From: Paracoccaceae bacterium
Lineage (GTDB): Bacteria > Pseudomonadota > Alphaproteobacteria > Rhodobacterales > Rhodobacteraceae
NCBI GenBank assembly: GCA_024644285.1
Contig: JAHELH010000097.1
Location: forward strand, 1 to 8,307
Reading direction: 5' to 3'
DNA length: 8,307 bases
The translations under genes were made by a program, and so were the position numbers. Below the pieces are notes generated by a model. It did no database searches. It saw only the letters and a list, made by a program, of their open reading frames with translations, and was not told the DNA's origin. Positions 5,743 to 8,307 of this stretch are shown one piece after another. Position 1 is the first letter of the stretch, and every line of letters begins with the position of its first letter.

Positions 5743-7269
5743 ATGGACATCTTCTCCGACCTGGTGATGGGGCTCACCGTCGCGGTCTCGCCGATCAACA
5801 TCGTCTACCTGCTGATCGGGGCGATGGTCGGCATGATCGTGGGTGTGATCCCCGGGTTCGGACCCTCGGCCGGCCTCGCGATCCTGTTGCCAGTGACCTT
5901 CGGCATGGACCCGATCGGTGCGATCATGATGCTGGCCGCGATCTACTACGGCGCGATGTACGGGGGCACGATCACCTCGATCCTGCTGAACACACCCGGA
6001 GAAAGCGCCACCGTCGCTTCGACCTTCGACGGCTTCCCGCTGGCCAAGAACGGGCGCGCGGGACCCGCGCTGGTGATGCAGGCCGCGGCGTCCTTCGTGG
6101 GCGGCACTGTCGGTGTGATCCTGATCACCGTCCTCGCGCCGTTGTTCGCTCAGGTGTCGCGCAGCTTCGGGCCGCCCGAGTACTTTCTGCTCGCGCTCAT
6201 GGGCATGCTGACGCTGATCGTGATGATCGGCGCGCACTGGAAGCTCGGCGTGATCTCGGCGCTGATCGGCTTCGCGCTCGGCACCGTCGGCGTCGATCTC
6301 GAGACCGGCCAGGGCCGCTATACCTTCGGGTCGGCGGAGTTGATCGGCGGCATCTACTTCATCCCGATCGCCATCGGCCTCTTCGGTCTCGGCGAACTGT
6401 TCTACGCATTCTACAGCGGGTTGCACCGGACCGGCACCGGCACCATCGTGCAGTACGACAAGGAAGAGCGTTTCTGGCCCACGGCGCAGGACTGGATTTC
6501 GACCCGGATGACGATGGTGCGGGGGTCGATCCTCGGCTTCGTGGTCGGCGTGATCCCGGGCGCCGGCGCGACCATCGCCTCGCTGATGGCCTATTCGACC
6601 GAGCGGTCCCTGTCGAAAAACAGGGACAACTTCGGCAAGGGCGAAATGGCCGGCCTCGTCGCCCCGGAAACCGCCAACAACGCCGCCTCTTCGGGCGCGA
6701 TGATTCCGCTTCTAACGCTCGGCATCCCCGGTTCGGCCTCGACCGCCGTCCTGCTGGCGGCGTTCCTGCTTTGGGGACTGCGCCCCGGGCCGCTGTTCAT
6801 GGAACAGAACCCGGAGCTGGCCTGGGGCCTCATCGCGTCGATGTATCTCGGCAACATGGCGCTTCTGGCGATCAGCATCTTCGCGATCCCGCTCTTCGTG
6901 CAGATCATCAAGGTGCCCTACCGCGTCCTGGGGCCCTGCATCGTCGTGATCTGCGCACTCGGCACCTTCAGCGTGCACGCGAGCTTCGTTGAAACCTACC
7001 TGATGTTCGCCGCCGGCATCGTCGGCTTCTTCATGCGGCTTTACGGCTTCTCGCCCGCGGCGCTGGTGCTGGCGCTGGTCCTCGGACCGCTCGCCGAAGA
7101 GGCGCTGCGGCAAACCCTGACGATCTCGCGGGGGTCGTTCATGATCTTTGTGGAACGCACGCCGTCGCTCTGGATCATCGGCATAACGATTGCGCTTCTG
7201 CTGCTGCTGCCGATGCTTGGGCGGGTTGGAAACACCAGCGCCGGCGTGGCGGAAAAGGCCGGGAGCTGA
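5743..7269 (+). CDS. tctA: Tripartite tricarboxylate transporter large membrane subunit TctA
   Basis: This 508-residue polytopic inner-membrane protein has the usual TctA length (about 500) and around twelve hydrophobic segments. It forms the translocation path of a secondary, ion-driven carboxylate importer fed by the TctC binding protein. The family's inverted-repeat halves are clear: VGVIPGFGPSAG (33-44) with YGGTITSILLNTPGE (73-87) in the first, and VGVIPGAGATIAS (268-280) with APETANNAASSGAM (307-320) plus LGIPGSAST (326-334) in the second. The loop between the halves, about 225-255, is polar and probably cytoplasmic. AAGGAG at 5728-5733 lies 9 bases before the ATG. The gene is intact and abuts the Ldh2-type dehydrogenase gene, which may overlap its 3' end. 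This arrangement links uptake directly to oxidation or reduction of the imported acid. Confidence 0.97.
   Translation: MDIFSDLVMGLTVAVSPINIVYLLIGAMVGMIVGVIPGFGPSAGLAILLPVTFGMDPIGAIMMLAAIYYGAMYGGTITSILLNTPGESATVASTFDGFPLAKNGRAGPALVMQAAASFVGGTVGVILITVLAPLFAQVSRSFGPPEYFLLALMGMLTLIVMIGAHWKLGVISALIGFALGTVGVDLETGQGRYTFGSAELIGGIYFIPIAIGLFGLGELFYAFYSGLHRTGTGTIVQYDKEERFWPTAQDWISTRMTMVRGSILGFVVGVIPGAGATIASLMAYSTERSLSKNRDNFGKGEMAGLVAPETANNAASSGAMIPLLTLGIPGSASTAVLLAAFLLWGLRPGPLFMEQNPELAWGLIASMYLGNMALLAISIFAIPLFVQIIKVPYRVLGPCIVVICALGTFSVHASFVETYLMFAAGIVGFFMRLYGFSPAALVLALVLGPLAEEALRQTLTISRGSFMIFVERTPSLWIIGITIALLLLLPMLGRVGNTSAGVAEKAGS
6606..6627 (+). repeat. Perfect inverted repeat inside tctA
   Basis: GTCCCTGT (6606-6613) and ACAGGGAC (6620-6627) form a perfect 8-bp stem with a CGAAAA loop. 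It lies in the segment coding for the loop after the second GVIPGAG motif (around residues 289-295). The stretch is unusually A-rich for this gene. No function is assigned. Confidence 0.35.
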
Positions 7270-8299
7270 GCCGCTGCCGCGCCTGTCCCCGGACGAGGCC
7301 CGCGATCTTGCCATCCGCGCGTTCCGGCGCGCGGGCGTCCCAGAAGAGGCGGCCGAACAGACGGCCGAGATCCTGACACTCGCAGAGACGATGGGGATCG
7401 GCACCCACGGACTGGCGCGGGTTGTGGACTATTGCGACCGAATCGCGGCGGGTGGCATCGACTCCCGGGCGCAGATCGTCGAGACCGCGCCCGCCCCCGC
7501 ATTGCGCCATATAGACGGCCGGAACGGTCTGGGCCCCTGGGTCGCCCGGCGCGCGCTCGACGCCGGCATGGACGCGGCCCGTCGGACCGGCATCGGCGCG
7601 GCCTTCGTGACGAGCGGCAGCCACGTCGGCGCGCTGGCGCCCTATCTTTGGATTGCGGCCGAGGCGGGGTTCGCTGCGCTCGTCACCACGAACACCGCGC
7701 CAATGCTGGCGCCCGCCGGCGGCAAGGCGCCGCTGATCGGCAACAACCCGATCGGCATCGGCCTGCCGGGACCAGAGGGCGCGCACGTGCTGCTGGACAT
7801 GGCGCTGTCGGTGGTGGCGCGCTCGCGCGTCCGGGCGGCGGCGACGGCCAGCACCCCGATCCCGGAGAACTGGGCCACCGACGTCGAGGGGCGCCCGACG
7901 ACCGACCCACGCGCCGCGATGCGGGGGCTCATGCAGGCGATCGGCGGCGCCAAGGGCGCGAACTTCGCGCTGTGCCTCGACCTAATGGCCGCGGGCCTCG
8001 CCGGGTCGGCGATGCTGACCGAAATCCCGGCCGCTGCAGATCAGCCGGGCACCCCGCAGAACCTCGGCATCATGCTTGTGCTGATCGACGCGGGCGCGCT
8101 GCAACCGGACGGGGGGCTACCGCGGCGCGTCGGCACCGCCGCCGCAATCATCGGCGGCTCTGCCGCGCTGGACGAGGGCGCCCCTCCCCGCCTGCCCGGC
8201 GCCCGTGCCATCGCGGCGCTCAGGCGGGCGCGGGCCGGCGGGCTCGTGCTTTCCTCCGCGCTTCTCGAGGCGCTCCGCGCCCGCGCGGGCGAGACCTAG
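7226..8299 (+). CDS. Ldh2-family NAD(P)-dependent oxidoreductase (malate/L-lactate/ureidoglycolate dehydrogenase type)
   Basis: This family (MdhII/ComC/AllD/DpkA) interconverts 2-hydroxy acids, or cyclic imino/amino acids, and their 2-keto or imino forms, using NAD(P) in a fold unrelated to Rossmann enzymes. Counted from the CTG at 7274, landmarks are LSPDEARDLA at the N-terminus, GIGTHGL with His45, GSHVGA with His117 (equivalent to His44 and His116 of E. coli AllD), the NNPIGIGLPG segment, LLDMALS, the ENWATDVEGRPTTDP stretch, and GGAKGANFALCLDLMAAGLAGSA. The C-terminus (LPGARA, then RRARAGGLVLSSALLEALRA) is intact, so the gene is complete. The start is unclear. TTG at 7226 is the nearest conventional start and overlaps tctA by 44 bases. 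Family alignment points to the CTG at 7274, 8 bases after GGGAG, giving 341 residues. It is translationally close to tctA, so it probably acts on the imported compound. Substrate and cofactor preference cannot be read from the sequence. Confidence 0.88.
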   Translation: METPAPAWRKRPGAEPLPRLSPDEARDLAIRAFRRAGVPEEAAEQTAEILTLAETMGIGTHGLARVVDYCDRIAAGGIDSRAQIVETAPAPALRHIDGRNGLGPWVARRALDAGMDAARRTGIGAAFVTSGSHVGALAPYLWIAAEAGFAALVTTNTAPMLAPAGGKAPLIGNNPIGIGLPGPEGAHVLLDMALSVVARSRVRAAATASTPIPENWATDVEGRPTTDPRAAMRGLMQAIGGAKGANFALCLDLMAAGLAGSAMLTEIPAAADQPGTPQNLGIMLVLIDAGALQPDGGLPRRVGTAAAIIGGSAALDEGAPPRLPGARAIAALRRARAGGLVLSSALLEALRARAGET

Positions 8300-8307
8300 G
8301 CGGCGTT

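Noticed and set aside
5701..6426. Minus-strand frame of 241 codons opposite tctA
   Set aside because: Highly charged, low-complexity translation typical of the antisense of a membrane protein gene; no start site support.
5736..6992. 418-codon + strand open frame overlapping tctA in another phase
   Set aside because: Arg/Asp-rich shadow of a GC-rich membrane protein gene; tctA in its own frame is full-length and well conserved.
6712..7786. Minus-strand frames opposite the tctA/Ldh2 junction
   Set aside because: No family motifs and full overlap with two well-supported genes.

Overview
The window is GC-rich (roughly two-thirds G+C), tightly packed chromosomal DNA. Short gaps, strong codon bias to G/C in third positions and the gene families present fit an alphaproteobacterium, perhaps Rhodobacterales or Rhodospirillales. 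That placement is inferred from gene content and style; no rRNA or marker gene is present. I see no mobile element, CRISPR array, tRNA or rRNA.

Layout. At the left edge is the 3' part of a crotonase-family (enoyl-CoA hydratase/isomerase-like) gene (+, 1-588), cut by the window. It converges on a leftward block read in the order SDR (3302-2562), AbrB-family membrane protein (2541-1450), 2-keto-4-pentenoate hydratase/FAH-like enzyme (1377-616). A short AT-rich divergent control region (about 3303-3455) separates this from a rightward block: GntR/FCD regulator (3456-4130), then a complete tripartite tricarboxylate transporter in the order tctC (4221-5201), tctB (5271-5717), tctA (5743-7269), then an Ldh2-family NAD(P)-dependent oxidoreductase ending 8 bases before the window edge.

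Interpretation. This looks like a self-contained uptake-and-catabolism locus for a small carboxylic acid. A periplasmic binding protein plus a TctA/TctB membrane pair would import it. An Ldh2-type dehydrogenase would interconvert a 2-hydroxy (or imino/amino) acid and a 2-keto acid. An SDR, a keto-acid hydratase-like enzyme and a crotonase would handle the carbon skeleton. The FCD-domain regulator would sense a carboxylate and act at a near-perfect ATTGT-NN-ACAAT operator in the divergent promoter region. The substrate cannot be named from the sequence.

The most notable features are two enzymes whose textbook catalytic residues are replaced. The crotonase lacks both glutamates of classical enoyl-CoA hydratase, and the SDR keeps only the Lys of the Asn-Ser-Tyr-Lys tetrad. 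Also notable are a strong GC hairpin between tctC and tctB that may set the ratio of binding protein to membrane subunits, and an Ldh2 gene with no conventional start codon where the family's N-terminus should begin.
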